DNA of 64,000 nt from Xiphias gladius (Eukaryota; Chordata; Actinopteri; Istiophoriformes; Xiphiidae): contig NC_053421.1 of the NCBI RefSeq assembly GCF_016859285.1, forward strand, positions 7,520,600-7,584,599, in the 5' to 3' direction. The translations under genes were made by a program, and so were the position numbers. The notes below the pieces were generated by a model, which was not told where the DNA came from, made no database searches, and saw only the letters and a program-made list of their open reading frames with translations. The first letter of the stretch is position 1, and every line of letters begins with the position of its first letter. This document shows, in pieces, positions 35,101 to 46,985 of the stretch.

Positions 35101-37672
35101 TAGCTACTTGTTTCAGGGCTTTTCTTGAATTAAATGTGCTTTCCTCGTAAAACGTCTGCCCTGGGTTTTGCCTTTACTCAAACCACTGACACTCGATTTG
35201 GGAAAATTGTCAAAGGAAAAAAAAAAAGGGGGAAACTGCAGGAAATAAGGAAGTAAGAGAATGATTTCACCCCTCTTTGCAGAATGATTTCCTCTTGTTC
35301 ATGAAAAAAAAAAAATCTGATTTAAAGCGGAGGCTGATTCAAAACAACTTGTTCTGGTGGACTTTTTTTTTTTTTGCAGCAAAAGAATGACGAAACCTAA
35401 TCGTGTCCATATTTTAAAGTGCTGTAAGTTAAACATAAATCCGTCTGATCCAAGATGTATTTTTAGGAAACGCAGCAAACACTCGGGGAAGCTGAAACCC
35501 CCTGTTTGTTAGAGCCCCGGTTCTTTTTCTATCTGTTTGACGCCTTTTCACGCATTGTCTGCCAGTGTTATATTCCAGTCTCATTGGTTCGCCTTGATGA
35601 AATATTTGCAGGCCTCCTGGGTCTCCAGCAGGGAATAATGCATTAATTGTGTATTGTTCGGTTGAGTGTACAGTATGTCGCCTTTGGTACGTTGTGTCTG
35701 GCAGCACCCAGGGGCCTTCACATCACTAGGCCCCTTGTTTTTTTTTTTGTTTTTTTTTTTTTCTTCCTTTCTTTGCCTTACTACTCTGCAAGAGGTCTGC
35801 AACAAGAAAGCTGAGCAAGTTTCTGCTGTCCCGACTGCTGCTCAGATTTAGGACTTTTCTGAAGCTGCAAAGAAGGAAAAGTCCACTCCCACTGCCAAAG
35901 TGGTGGAAATTAATAATCAATCTGTCAGCAAGTAAAATGAAAGCAGAACTATTTTCATTAAAACACACTGAATTTGATTAAAAGTGGCGTGGAATTAGAA
36001 CATGGCCAGATTTTATTGGATTATTGTTGCTGCAATGTCAAGAATGAAAGTTTGACCTATATGACAGATGATTAAAAAAATAGATATGTAATTATACGAG
36101 GCTTTTGGAACAAGCCAGATTATATACTTCCCGCATGTGACATGAAGTTTGTTTGCTTGGCATCATGTGATTTCACATTGTTCATGTGCTACAAATCGTG
36201 CAGGAAATGGAATGAAGAAACTTTGGGGAGCAACGGTTTTAGGGAGGAAGCCTTAAAGGCGGCTTGGTAAACGTAACCCTTCATTTAACCTGTAGCATTA
36301 TACACGAGGCACAAGGGTTTATTAGCGAGAGAATTCTGTTAGAATCACAGTGACAAATGACTCAATGTGAAAGTAGGATGTAGTCACGCCCGAGGAAGTC
36401 TGTTCATTCTTGGTGAGGCTAAGACTTTACTAGCAACCAACGTGGTGTTAGCTGCGAGTTTTCCCATTCCTCTCCAAGCTGAGGACTTGTCAGCTGTAGT
36501 TTGTTTGAGGCAGGTTCAGGGTGGACATTTGAAAAACAAGAAAGAGAGGAAGGGAGAGAGAGAGAGAGAGAGAGGGTGGGGGTGGGGTGGGGGCAGAAGG
36601 CCTCTGTGGGAGAATGCGAGTCCCCCTCCCTCTCTCCATCCCTCTGAACACTGTACACCCTAAGTGAATCTGACTGCAATTATTTTCTTCTCTTATCCTT
36701 GCAGACGATCTTTTGCACTCTCCTCTGCGAAGACAAAAGTATCTGTTTGATGTCTCAACCCTTTCAGACAGAGAGGAGCTGGTCGGGGCGGAATTAAGGA
36801 TATTCAGGAGAGCGCCCGGGGATTTGCAGACTTCCCCGCAGACGACGGGCCTCTACGACCTCCAACTCTACCCCTGCCGCTCGGACCGACTGCTGGACTC
36901 CAGGTCTCTGGACCCGCTGGACTCCGCCAAGGCCGGCTGGGAGGTTTTGGACGTGTGGGAAATGTTCAAAGCACACCAGCATCATTACCACCACCCCCAT
37001 CATCACCGTCACTATCAGCAGGGGAACCAGCTCTGCCTCCAGCTCAGGGTCACTCTTGGCAAGTCGGACACCGAGGTGGACCTGAGGCAGCTGGGTCTGG
37101 AGAGGAGCGCCCGGTCCCAGCAGGAGAAGGCCATCCTGGTGGCCTACACCCGCTCCAAGAAGAGGGAGAACCTGTTCAACGAGATGAAGGAGAAGATCAA
37201 GTCGCGGAGGTCGGTCGGCGAGAAGGAGGAAGCGGCGGCGAAGGGTGCAGAGGAGGACAGGGTGCCGCTGAGGGGGGTTAGGGGAGAGGGGCCCCGGCGT
37301 CGGCGGAGGACCGCGCTGAGCAACCGGCACGGGAAGAGGCACGGGAAGAAGTCAAAATCCAGGTGCAGCAAAAAGGCGCTGCACGTGAATTTCAAAGAGC
37401 TGGGCTGGGACGACTGGATCATCGCTCCCCTGGATTACGAGGCGTACCACTGCGAGGGGGTGTGTGACTTCCCCCTGCGGTCGCACCTGGAGCCGACCAA
37501 CCACGCCATCATACAGACACTCATGAACTCCATGGACCCCAACAGCACCCCGCCCAGCTGCTGCGTCCCCACCAAACTCAGCCCCATCAGCATCCTGTAC
37601 ATAGACTCGGGCAATAACGTGGTGTACAAACAGTACGAGGACATGGTGGTGGAGCAGTGTGGGTGCAGGTAG
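31746..37672 (+). CDS. gdf6: Growth differentiation factor 6 (BMP family, GDF5/6/7 group)
   Basis: Secreted BMP-type ligand for joint, skull, dorsal retina and dorsal axis patterning. Two coding exons, 31746-32106 and 36705-37672, joined in phase 1, give 442 residues. Residues 1-27 form a signal peptide ([19 protein letters not shown]). The prodomain has [31 protein letters not shown] and [20 protein letters not shown], as in GDF6. A furin site RRRR precedes the 120-residue mature ligand, which has all seven knot cysteines. [11 protein letters not shown] and [14 protein letters not shown] point to GDF6 over GDF5 or GDF7. The prodomain carries a histidine-rich insert (residues about 209-226). 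Fish may have gdf6a and gdf6b; I favour gdf6a but cannot prove it. Confidence 0.95.
32107..36704 (+). other. gdf6: gdf6 intron
   Basis: 4.6 kb. No second gene. Contains many A/T homopolymer runs (for example near 32616, 33251, 33330-33360 (GAAA)n, 33705-33723, 34068-34088, 35740-35762) and a (GA)n tract at 36555-36574 ahead of exon 2. Conserved enhancers are plausible but not demonstrable here. Confidence 0.5.
37310..37669 (+). other. gdf6: gdf6 mature TGF-beta/BMP ligand domain
   Basis: 120 residues after the RRRR furin site, the same length as human GDF6. Cysteines: RCSKK, YHCEGVC, SCC and QCGC (seven). Differs from human GDF6 mainly at the N-terminus and at ..VVEQCGCR, where human has VVESCGCR. 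Confidence 0.92.
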
Positions 37673-37697
37673 CGGCCACTCTTTGTCGAGGCAAAAA

Positions 37698-37734
37698 CAA
37701 ACGAACGGACGAACGAACGAACGAACGAACGAAC
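37698..37734. repeat. (GAAC)n microsatellite in the gdf6 3' UTR
   Basis: About nine ACGA/GAAC units, starting some 25 nt after the gdf6 stop codon. Confidence 0.9.
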
Positions 37735-38355
37735 TTTCAGAGACAGAAAAATCAAAGATATGTCTTGATGGGTCCCAGGTCACAGGTCTGAAATGCTTTG
37801 ACGCATGACGCGCCTTGTCTTTGTTCAAAAGGGATGCACACAAGAGGCGATGTCTGCTATTTATTTCGACTCAGTACGGTCACATTAATCTACGCTCTCT
37901 GCCTTAAAGTGTTAACGCACATACATTCCCATCCATGCAACAAGTTGTCACTCAACAAACAGGCTTTTGTTTCCCCGAGTGAGACGTGTCCATATGGCGC
38001 AAGGATTGGGTCCATGGTGTGTGTGTGTGTGATCTGACTGAAGGCGAGACGGGAGCCCATTGAGTCCGGCTGTGCACCTGTTCGTGCCGAGGCCAGAGGA
38101 CAGTGGGCTTTGCCTGTCAGCGCTTTGTCGCAACTCTGCCGTGTGATCCTGCCTGCCAGGCCGGATTCTTTTGGGTATGTGCATCCAGGCTGTAATTGCC
38201 ACTGTCCAGCTGGAGTCATTACAGGCCCGACCAAGTGCCTGTTTTAGCAAATTACGTAAAAAAAAAAAAAAAAAAAAAAAAAATGGATGGACAAAAAAAG
38301 GAAAAAAAAAGTTCAATAATAAATAAATAAAGGGGGTGAATGTCTACTCTACTAA

Positions 38356-38381
38356 ACACACACACACACACACACACACAT
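38356..38381. repeat. (CA)n microsatellite
   Basis: About 13 CA units in the gdf6 3' UTR. Confidence 0.9.
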
Positions 38382-39235
38382 AGAGACTGGTCTGATGGGA
38401 GGAGATAAGATGGTGGTCGCAATGCCCTCAAGAGATTTTTTTTTTTTTTTTTTTTTTTTGCCTTACTGGAGACCAGCTGAGAGGCGCTGGGAGATGCGTC
38501 GTGCGCCTTTGCGGACAGAGAAGGACACAAAACCAGACTTGTGCCTGAGTCGGGGGTCTGTTGTAAAAAAACAAACAAACAAACAAACAAACAAACAAAA
38601 AAACAAACCAAAAAAAAGAAAAAAAAAGAAAAAAAGTATAAAAAGCACACATTACTGAGGCGAACTCTTTGCTCAAAAGTCTGCATCTTTACGAAATGCA
38701 CTTCCACAACTGACTGCGCCAAGGACACGCGGTCAGCGAGAAAGTTTGTCCTCTCCGACGACGAAAATATTCAAAAAAGACTCGCGAAACGAGACGATAT
38801 TTAAATGCACATTAGCTTTGAATGCACTGCTGTTCATTATTTTGTTTGAGCTGTAAATATTTGTACAGTCGAAAACTTTGTAAAGTGCAACGAATGAAGA
38901 AATGACAAAAAGGCATTTCTTTGTAAATATACAAAATGCACTCAAATCGGTATAATTTCTATTCTATAATTATTTTATTATTTGTGATGTACAGAGTTTC
39001 ATGATAATCATATATTTCTTACATTGATAAGAGTAATTTAAGGTGTATTCGATATTTTTTTTTTTTTTTTTTCGCAGAGGGTGGAAAATACCATTATTAA
39101 TGTCTACCTCATAATTGCATATAGGATCTGAGTTTTGAGGTGCATTCAGTTAGAGTGTAAAGAGCTTTTACAATGATATATAAGATCATTTATATACATA
39201 TATTACTGGATAATATTCCACACCATTACTGTACA

Positions 39236-39241
39236 AATAAA
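39236..39241 (+). terminator. gdf6: gdf6 poly(A) signal
   Basis: AATAAA following a TGTACA-bearing AU-rich stretch; first strong signal in a position consistent with a long GDF6 3' UTR. Confidence 0.55.
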
Positions 39242-39260
39242 ATTCAAAACAAAGTTCACC

Positions 39261-42200
39261 AGCCTGGTACTTCTGATGATTAATTCCACCCTATTTTCAT
39301 TCATTTCCTCCATTTCAAGTGTTTTTAAGAGGGTTTGACTTTCCTGTAAAACTAAAGTAAACTCATCAAATAGGAACATTGTAGAGTATTTCTTTATGTC
39401 TGAAATAAGAAGCCAGTGATTTTTTTTTTTTAAATTTCATCCATTGATCATTCAAATGAAAAAGGTGATCACATTACTGGTGTTTTGTTTTTGTTTTGTT
39501 TTTTTTAACTTATGAAGGCATGAATAACTTTCTAAAGACTGGATCTCAAGCCTACAACCATACTCACTCAAACTTATAATATGTATAATATATGTATAAT
39601 ATGTTTTTTCCCAGTGATTAAACATGCTGAAGTCACACAACTAGCTTCGATAACACATTGCCTGTTGGTTTTAAGATGATACAGAATGATGAAAATGAAG
39701 GAAATACTATATTGTGACAATTTTAGACTATTGCATTGATGGTGACTTTCTAAGCTTAAAACTTTTTTTTTTTCAAAATCCAAATCAACTCTAGAATACC
39801 CCAACAAGATGTGTACAGTGCATATGGAGCACATATACCTTTGCCTTCAGGTATGCTAGCTAATCCTCTTTATAAACAGTCTCTCATCATAGACAACAAA
39901 TGTGACTATTCAGTGACTGGCTGGCTCAGGATTGCACCACAAAAAAACCTGTAAACATATGGTGACCATCCAAGTAGAAGGAAATGCACTGAGTGACTGT
40001 CACTGATATGGCACCGAATGTACGAACCCCAGCTATTTCCCAATGAATTAGCCCCGCCTGGGTCAAGTTTACTTAACACTTTAATGTTTCCCAATCTGTG
40101 GATGCAAAAAAAAAAAAGAAGAAGTTTGAAAGAAAGGATTGCTTCCATATAGGCTATCGACCTTGGCCTGGAAACAATTAGGAAATTGCTTTGAAATGTT
40201 ATATGTTGTCAAGGCTCTTGTACAGTATCATGTCACTCCCCACATATTTGCTAGGGGGAAACAGAGGATGCTAAGTGCACTCTTTAGCGGTCACCGCAAA
40301 TGACTGACACAACAACCATTCCCTTGAGTATAACCAAATGGCCCTCCAGGCTATATGTCTGGAACATCATCGCCGGGATGCCACTACGAGCCGTGCTATG
40401 CCTCCTGCTCACAAGTGCACTTTGGGAGATACTATGCACCAGCATGAGTCTCTCTTCAGTGCCAGAGATGAGGGCTCTGCAGCTGATTCTGGATTAGAAA
40501 AGCAGCTGCACAGTAACTAGCGAGATAGAGCTTTACTTTTTGATTTATATTTATTTGACAAGTTCCCCGGTCTGGTGGGCACTGGCTTAGAGGTGAGACT
40601 GAATGTTAAGGGAACAGTTAAATGGTGATGAAAGGGAAAGGAATGCTTTGTTTACCCGCTTCAATCCCTCACTCTCAAGTTAAATGTTCCAATAAAGTTC
40701 TTCATCACAACCGCCTTATTGTCCCTCCACTCCACACTGAGGAAGAGAGACCCAGGAAAAAGAGTTGTGTTTATTTGAAACTTGGTCCTAATATATTAGT
40801 CTAAGCAAACCGAAAATGGCTAAGCGACGGGTCCTTTTCATCAGAAATGTGGAGAATGTATAACACAAATAGTCTTGACACCCCACATCTGTGTGTGGAG
40901 GCTCCTCTTTAGAGATCTGTAAGGCTGCATAGTGAAGATCTAGTAGGTGTTGCTCTGAGTGGAAAGCCCGGGAGCGCCTCCAAGATAAAAAAAACAAAAA
41001 AACATCTTGGCTCGTATAGAGACATAAATGTTCTCATACTTAACCTCTCCAGTATCAGTGATGTCCTCATCAGTGACAGGAAAGGCATAAATCATACTGA
41101 TCTTTCAGACAGCAAGGACCTCTAAGTAAGCAGAAATTTGTTGAGGAGCATTAGAAAATTTATCGTAGAGACTTAGATCTTGTCCTTTGATTCGGTGAAT
41201 GGATACAATTTAAATTTAGAAAGGGAAAGAGAAAAGAGGAGCTTGGCAACTGCCAAGGCCTGACTTTCAAACTGCTACTGATAAAATCCAGCTTATTTTT
41301 TATCCAACTTATTGTTTGTCAATGACCGTTTCTCTGCTCACAGATTTTAATTTTGCCTCTAGAGGGGTCTCTCCTTCTCTGGTTTCCTCTTGCCCCACTG
41401 AGCTTCGCAGATACCGTGGTTCCCTCTACAGCAAAGCTCGACACCTTTTTCTTCGGCCGAGAATAGGGCCATGGCAAGGATTTTGCTTCTCCGCACTAAG
41501 TCGATGCAGTGTGGACTTCTGTATGTATTTGCGTGTCTGTTAGTGTGTATCAGTGGACAGAAGGGCAGCAGCGAACACAGATGGACAGATGAGTGGTGCA
41601 GGAGAGCAGCAGATGCCTGAAGTGACCCCTACTGCTGCCTTTCATTGAACCACTGGCTTCAACACAAAGGCAGGGGCGGACCCAAACATTAAATACACTT
41701 GCTTGTGCCTTAATGCCAGAGGTCACTACTTTTTTCCCCCCTGGGATTCTTTTTCTTCAACTCTTTTTGAAGAATTAAAACGTCTTTTGTGGAAATTTTT
41801 GAAATAATTTGCCAGACGAGAACAGAAACTGTAAAAATGGTGGTCGCGCTTGGTGCTGTTGTGGAAGCAGAGACAGATAATAAATTCCAGACAGAGTACC
41901 CAAAGTGTAACAAAAGAGTGGGGTGTTTTCCTCTAAGCATCTGTCTGTCTTTTCCTTTGCTTCTTCCTCTGTGGCCCTAGAGAAAGCCTTCCCTCCCTCC
42001 TGTCAGACCATACGGTAACAGGAAGACAGCAGACACCTCCACTTCACTACAGATAACCTGCTAATTACATTAAACTCACTCCCAACTGAGCTTTTGAAAG
42101 ATGAGGATGAAGCCAGTGTAGCTTATTACAACTGTGGTAGAAACTATTCTTTCATGTGCTTTGCCGTAGAAATGTCATTTATGGTTTTTGTATCTTAGAA

Positions 42201-45200
42201 ACTCTACAGAATTGGCATTAAATGCATTTAAAGTCAGAAAACAGCAAAAACTTAAGTCAACTTGATATATCTGCTTGGAATACCTGTCTAGAGAAGCCCG
42301 TTTTTCTTCTGTTTATTTTCTAAAGGAATGTCTGAGGCTGCCCTTTCACCCCTCCTCATCCATTTACTGCCCCTGGTCTATGTTACAGATGGTGACCCGG
42401 GTCCTCGCCGCCCCTGATTAACAAGCACACCTTCAGATTCTCCTGCAAATCTCTGCAGAAAGGAAGATTGTCTTTTTGTATGCTTGTAGTCCATCTTTTT
42501 TTTTTTTGTCAAGTGTATCTTTGTGTTCGTGCGAGGGTCTGAAAGAGCCTGAGTCAAAAGTAAATTTACTCAGTTAACACTGACAATGCTTATGTTTGGG
42601 AGCAAGGCAAGGACATGACCTCGCTGCCAATTCACATCCGCAGAGGCTTGTGGAGAGGAGAGGGAGGGTCGTTGACCACTATTGGCTGGACAATGGCATT
42701 CACTGGTCTGGACACTTGGCCCGCTGGAGGACAAATTAGGCCCAAAATGCATACTTTGACTTGCAAAGTCAACGGAAAACACAGGAATTAAATAGCAAAG
42801 CAGCTCCAGTGTGGTGTGGAATAAGTTTTATGGTTTGAAAGTAAGAAAAAACCCAGAATCTCAGAGTCAGCGGCACAATTCCTTCTCTCCTGATCCATGC
42901 TCAATCAAAAACCATTAACTTTTTCACTCCTCTACAGAAGACATACCTAAATTCAAAAAGGACCTGGGTGGTAAAAAAGAGGTTTTGGTGCTGCATTGTA
43001 AAACGAGACATGTAGGCAAACAAACATGGGTCAGGGGCAATGAGGCAGCAAGACAAGGATCTGACTTTGTAAGGGGGGATGATGGTGGGGTGGAAGGTGG
43101 AGGGAGGAGGGTGCAGGAGGAATTGATGGACAACTCCACAACTCGGCAGAGGCAGAGCTTTCACTTAAAAATGGTGCCTGGCCTATCTCAAAAGGTCAGA
43201 GCCCAGAACACTAACACACTACATTAATCATGAGAGGCTGCGGCTTACCTGTCTAGCATTTCAGCCGTGCCGTACAGTTAACCTCAATTATGCTTGATTA
43301 CGAGGTGTGGAAGACGCAGGGCCTGGGCCGGGCCGTGCAAAAGATCAGGCATCAATAATGCAATTTCAGATTAGATGTGCCTGTCTGTCAGCGTGCAGAA
43401 TGGACAGAATGGTTTCATGGGAAACAGGGTCCAGGGTCAATGAACAGGTAAAGGTGGAAGTTTTTTCTGATATCATGCGCTCTCTTAGGGTCTTCCTATA
43501 GGTGTCCTAAGATGAGATGATGCGCAAACTTATGCATATGCACAGACATATGCATATGAGACACAAATGCATACACCAAAGCAATGTGTGGTGTACCAAA
43601 GAGAGCTAAAGGCTCATGCTGTCCCAGCCCCCTTCTTGGTAATTGCCCCATTATGTGTTGGTGGTGCATGGAGCCATTATAGATGTTTTATGACGGGGCC
43701 ATTTTTATTTTGTCTTCCCAGTGAGGGACAGATTTATGGTGCAAGGCAGTCTTCCGTTCAGGGGTAAAAACCCCTCACCACCGCATTCCCTAATACACAA
43801 ACACGCACACCGAAACAGAAATGCATATAAATTCACAGAATTATCTTTTATAAGACTGTCATAACTGTGAGTCTGACCTGCCCTCCCTTCAACCATCTCA
43901 CTGCAGTGCCCAAGGCTGTGAGTGAGGCTGTTGGCAGCAGCTTATGAGATGAATAAATGTTTGATGGCCCCGTGGAACAAGGCACACTTCCAGGCCGGTC
44001 GTCAGTCTGTTCCCCAAGGGGGGGGGGGGGTGGGAGGGAGGTTGCCGGGGGAAGACCTCCTCGAAGAGTCCCTGGTCTGCGGGGAAGCAGCGGGCCTCGA
44101 GTAAAACCAGGACCGACACTTTCTCACCAAATGTTATCCTACTAAAAGGAACCATCATAAAGGGCAAAGTAAACAGCAGTTAGCTTTTCAGAATTAATCT
44201 CTTTTAGCGCACAGTGAAGTGTTTGAAGTGCTGAAGAATCTTTGGCTGCGCGGTTTCTTTCCAGAGGCTGTTTTGCAGTGGTTCCCCAGAGTTCCCGTTT
44301 GGAAATCAAATCTTTACCTCAGTAGCTTTTATGCCAAGAAAAATATTGGTCATAAATTGGTGCCTGAACAGGCAGTCTAATTACAGGGCTGCAGAGTGAA
44401 AATTTACCCTGCAACTCATGGCTACAATTATTAAGGTTAACAATAGGGACACTGGGGTAGCATTTGCAAAGCTTCAAAGGGCTGAACCTATTTTATGACT
44501 TGTTTAAGTGGCACAGGGAGATGTTCTGAAATAGGAATAGGTCCCTGTCTGTGTCAGAAATAGCTTTCCTTTCGTGCATAAACTTTGGAAAGTTGTCAGG
44601 TACAAGTCTTTTAACAAACAAGGTCAACAGAGGAACACTCATTATTAATCATTTACCAGAGTAGCACAAAGAGAGCTAGAGAGACGAGATAGCCCAGAGG
44701 ACCCAGGGTTTTGTGACTGAAACACTGCCTCATCGTGTTACACACACCGGCCACTGTGATATTTCTGACACCTCGCTCCTATCAACCCTACCTGCCCAGT
44801 GGTGATTGATTTTCTCACTGAGGCGCTCGCCTCAGACAGGACACCCCTGTTTTCTCATCCCTGAATTTGCCACAGTTTGACTTTACTGAAAAACCCACTG
44901 TTGTGGCTCCAAACGGGAGGTTTCTACTGCAGCTGTTTGAACTATATCGGGAAATCCGACCTAGCTTGAAAACTCGCTGCATGGATATGGAGTTGAATGA
45001 ATGATGTATAGCTGACCATGTCTGAGGTTAGTTTCTGTCAATTCTCTCAAATACTGCTCTTTATTCACTACAACATAAATTCTCCCGTTCTGGCATGAGG
45101 AATGGAGTGAGGTTTGTTTGACCAGATGTAACTTTATCAGGGACTCTCTCTCCCCCAGCTATTCTTGTGTCTCTCACATCTCTTAGCTCAGGCACAAAAA

Positions 45201-45340
45201 AGTGAGCTCTCACACAATATTTCTGTTTGCCGTAGTCTGACCTCTTTGTGAACTGCGGTAAAGTGAAAGGCACTTTCAGCCAGGGGGAATCGGATGGCAG
45301 TAACCATATGCCTTTCAACTGATACAAAGGTGGGAAAGGG
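39261..45340. other. gdf6-distal interval without recognised genes
   Basis: No exon with family similarity on either strand. Mostly AT-rich with homopolymer runs. The stretch 43240-43470 combines homeodomain-type ATTA cores (TCAATTATGCTTGATTA, CAGATTAGATG) with balanced composition and is a candidate conserved element. G-rich run GGGGGGGGGGGG near 44019-44031. Confidence 0.4.
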
Positions 45341-45344
45341 GGAG

Positions 45345-45349
45345 GCCAG

Positions 45350-45408
<59 letters not shown>

Positions 45409-45570
45409 GGGTAAGGTGGGGGTAGAGGGGGGTTGGGGGGTGTTGGTGGTGGTTTGGGGGGGTGGTGGTTGCATGCTAGGGTGAAAAGGAAAGTGCTGTG
45501 CTGCATCTTTTTGTGTTGGTAAAGTGGTGGCGGTTTAGGGTCGGGGGGTTTGGGGGAGGAGAAGGGGGGT
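45345..45570. repeat. (GT)n microsatellite inside a G/T-rich block
   Basis: (GT)n about 45352-45407 followed by 150 nt of nearly pure G/T sequence with many runs of three or more G (GGGGGGTTGGGGGGTGTTGG type). Strong candidate for G-quadruplex or other non-B DNA. Not coding. Confidence 0.9.
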
Positions 45571-45907
45571 GTTGTTGGCTGGATGTGGTGCTGATCTCAA
45601 GGCAACGTCCGGCCGACTGACTGTTGAGATGGAGCCCTCTTATGGATGAGTGCAATGAGTAAACAGCATTCCTTTCCCTCTGTCTGACCCTCTCTGTCTC
45701 TCTGTTTTTGTCTCTCTTTCTCATCTTTCTTATAGTCTGTCTATAGTAGCAAAACACTTCATCTCCCAGTTTGTTTCTGCTCTCTGATGTACTCTAGAGC
45801 GACTTTTCATCTGACCACTGACGGCCATCAGCCTCCTTATTAAAAAATAAAATTTAGTGAAATCAACTCATTTTTTTCATTAGCTTAATGTCAAGTTTTA
45901 TTAATGT

Positions 45908-46412
45908 TTAAAGGTGCTATATGTAAGTATTTTAGTTTAAAACATTCAAAAATTTACTAAAATTATCAACAGAATGTGAAGAAATAGCAGTTTGGATGTT
46001 ATGTTGAAGACATCTATGTATTGTTCTACAGAGATACAGTAGCTACTGAAGTTAGCATGCTAACCAGCGAGCCCAGGCCCATCCCATCTCTAATGTCGCT
46101 TTGGACGTCAGGAGGCGACAGTGAGTCATTGTAGCGTCCAGTCTGCCCTCAGTCCAACACGAGAGGATGAAGAAGTAGTGCTGCCCAGAGGCGTATGATA
46201 ACCTCTTGGCGGCAAAGAAAAGAAGTGATAGAAACAGAAGCAAAACAACAGTTATCATTGGCGTTGCTTTCCACCACTGGAGACAGCTCTTGGTGAGGAA
46301 AGAAATTAAGTTTGATGCTGAAATCGCATTTCATCTAGACTGGTAATTAAACAGCTGTTAATCCTAATATCGGCTATGAACCTATAGAAAAACTTACATA
46401 CAGCACCTTTAA
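45908..46412. mobile_element. Non-autonomous element with 21-nt terminal inverted repeats
   Basis: Left end TTAAAGGTGCTATATGTAAG (45908-45927) and right end ACTTACATACAGCACCTTTAA (46392-46412) are inverted copies with about one mismatch. I recognise this terminus as widespread in teleosts. The 505-nt interior has no transposase-like coding. Confidence 0.7.
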
Positions 46413-46424
46413 TTCAACATCAAA

Positions 46425-46985
46425 GTTCCAATTTTCATTCCAATTTTCAAGTTCAGGTGAGTTTAAGTCTTTTGACTTGAATTAGTGAGTTGAATGAATT
46501 TACTGCTGAGAGTTCAGTCAACTCATTAAATTAAGTTTCTAAAGAAACATGATTTGTATATTAGCAGACTACCTAACATGCATTGTTTGAAAAAACACAC
46601 TCAAGAGTTTGAAAATAACATACATGGAAACTTGTATGGTTGTTTCTTAATGAAGACAATGATAACCATGATTATGATTAGTATGGATTTCGGTCCCTAC
46701 CCTCATACACTTGTAATTTAAAAAGGTTATGGAGAGCAGCCTCCCATGTGGACTTTGTACAAACTATGGTCCCAAGTGCGAAGATTGTGAAGATTGTAAC
46801 GGAATGTAACCTGTGTGACTGAACAGTTGTATATCCAGCTTAATAACCTCAAGTTTATTGAACTTGTTTTCTCAAGTTCAGTTAACTTTTTTAAGGACTC
46901 ACATTTTTAAGGAAGTTAGTGAACTTACACTTTTAAGTTGAACCAGCTTAAAATGACTTAAAGTGTACCTATGGTAGGTGCATTT
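46425..46985. mobile_element. Element with AAGTTCA/TTGAACTT-rich inverted ends
   Basis: Both ends are rich in CAAGTT, TTGACTTGAAT, TTAAGTTGAACC type words, inverted between about 46430-46560 and 46840-46980. Resembles a degenerate teleost non-autonomous repeat. It abuts the element at 45908-46412, suggesting nested or adjacent insertion. Confidence 0.4.

Larger units (their letters stand above)
37673..39260 (+). other. gdf6: gdf6 3' UTR
   Basis: About 1.57 kb from the stop to AATAAA. Contains (GAAC)n at 37698-37734 just after the stop, (CA)n at 38356-38381, A and T homopolymers near 38259-38283 and 38436-38459, and (CAAA)n at 38566-38598. An AU-rich 3' third has two exact Pumilio-type UGUAAAUA sites (38852-38859, 38932-38939). 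The extent is inferred from the poly(A) signal. Confidence 0.55.

Noticed and set aside
36794..37843. Long minus-strand open frames opposite gdf6 exon 2
   Set aside because: Antisense of a GC-rich coding exon; no similarity or splice context.
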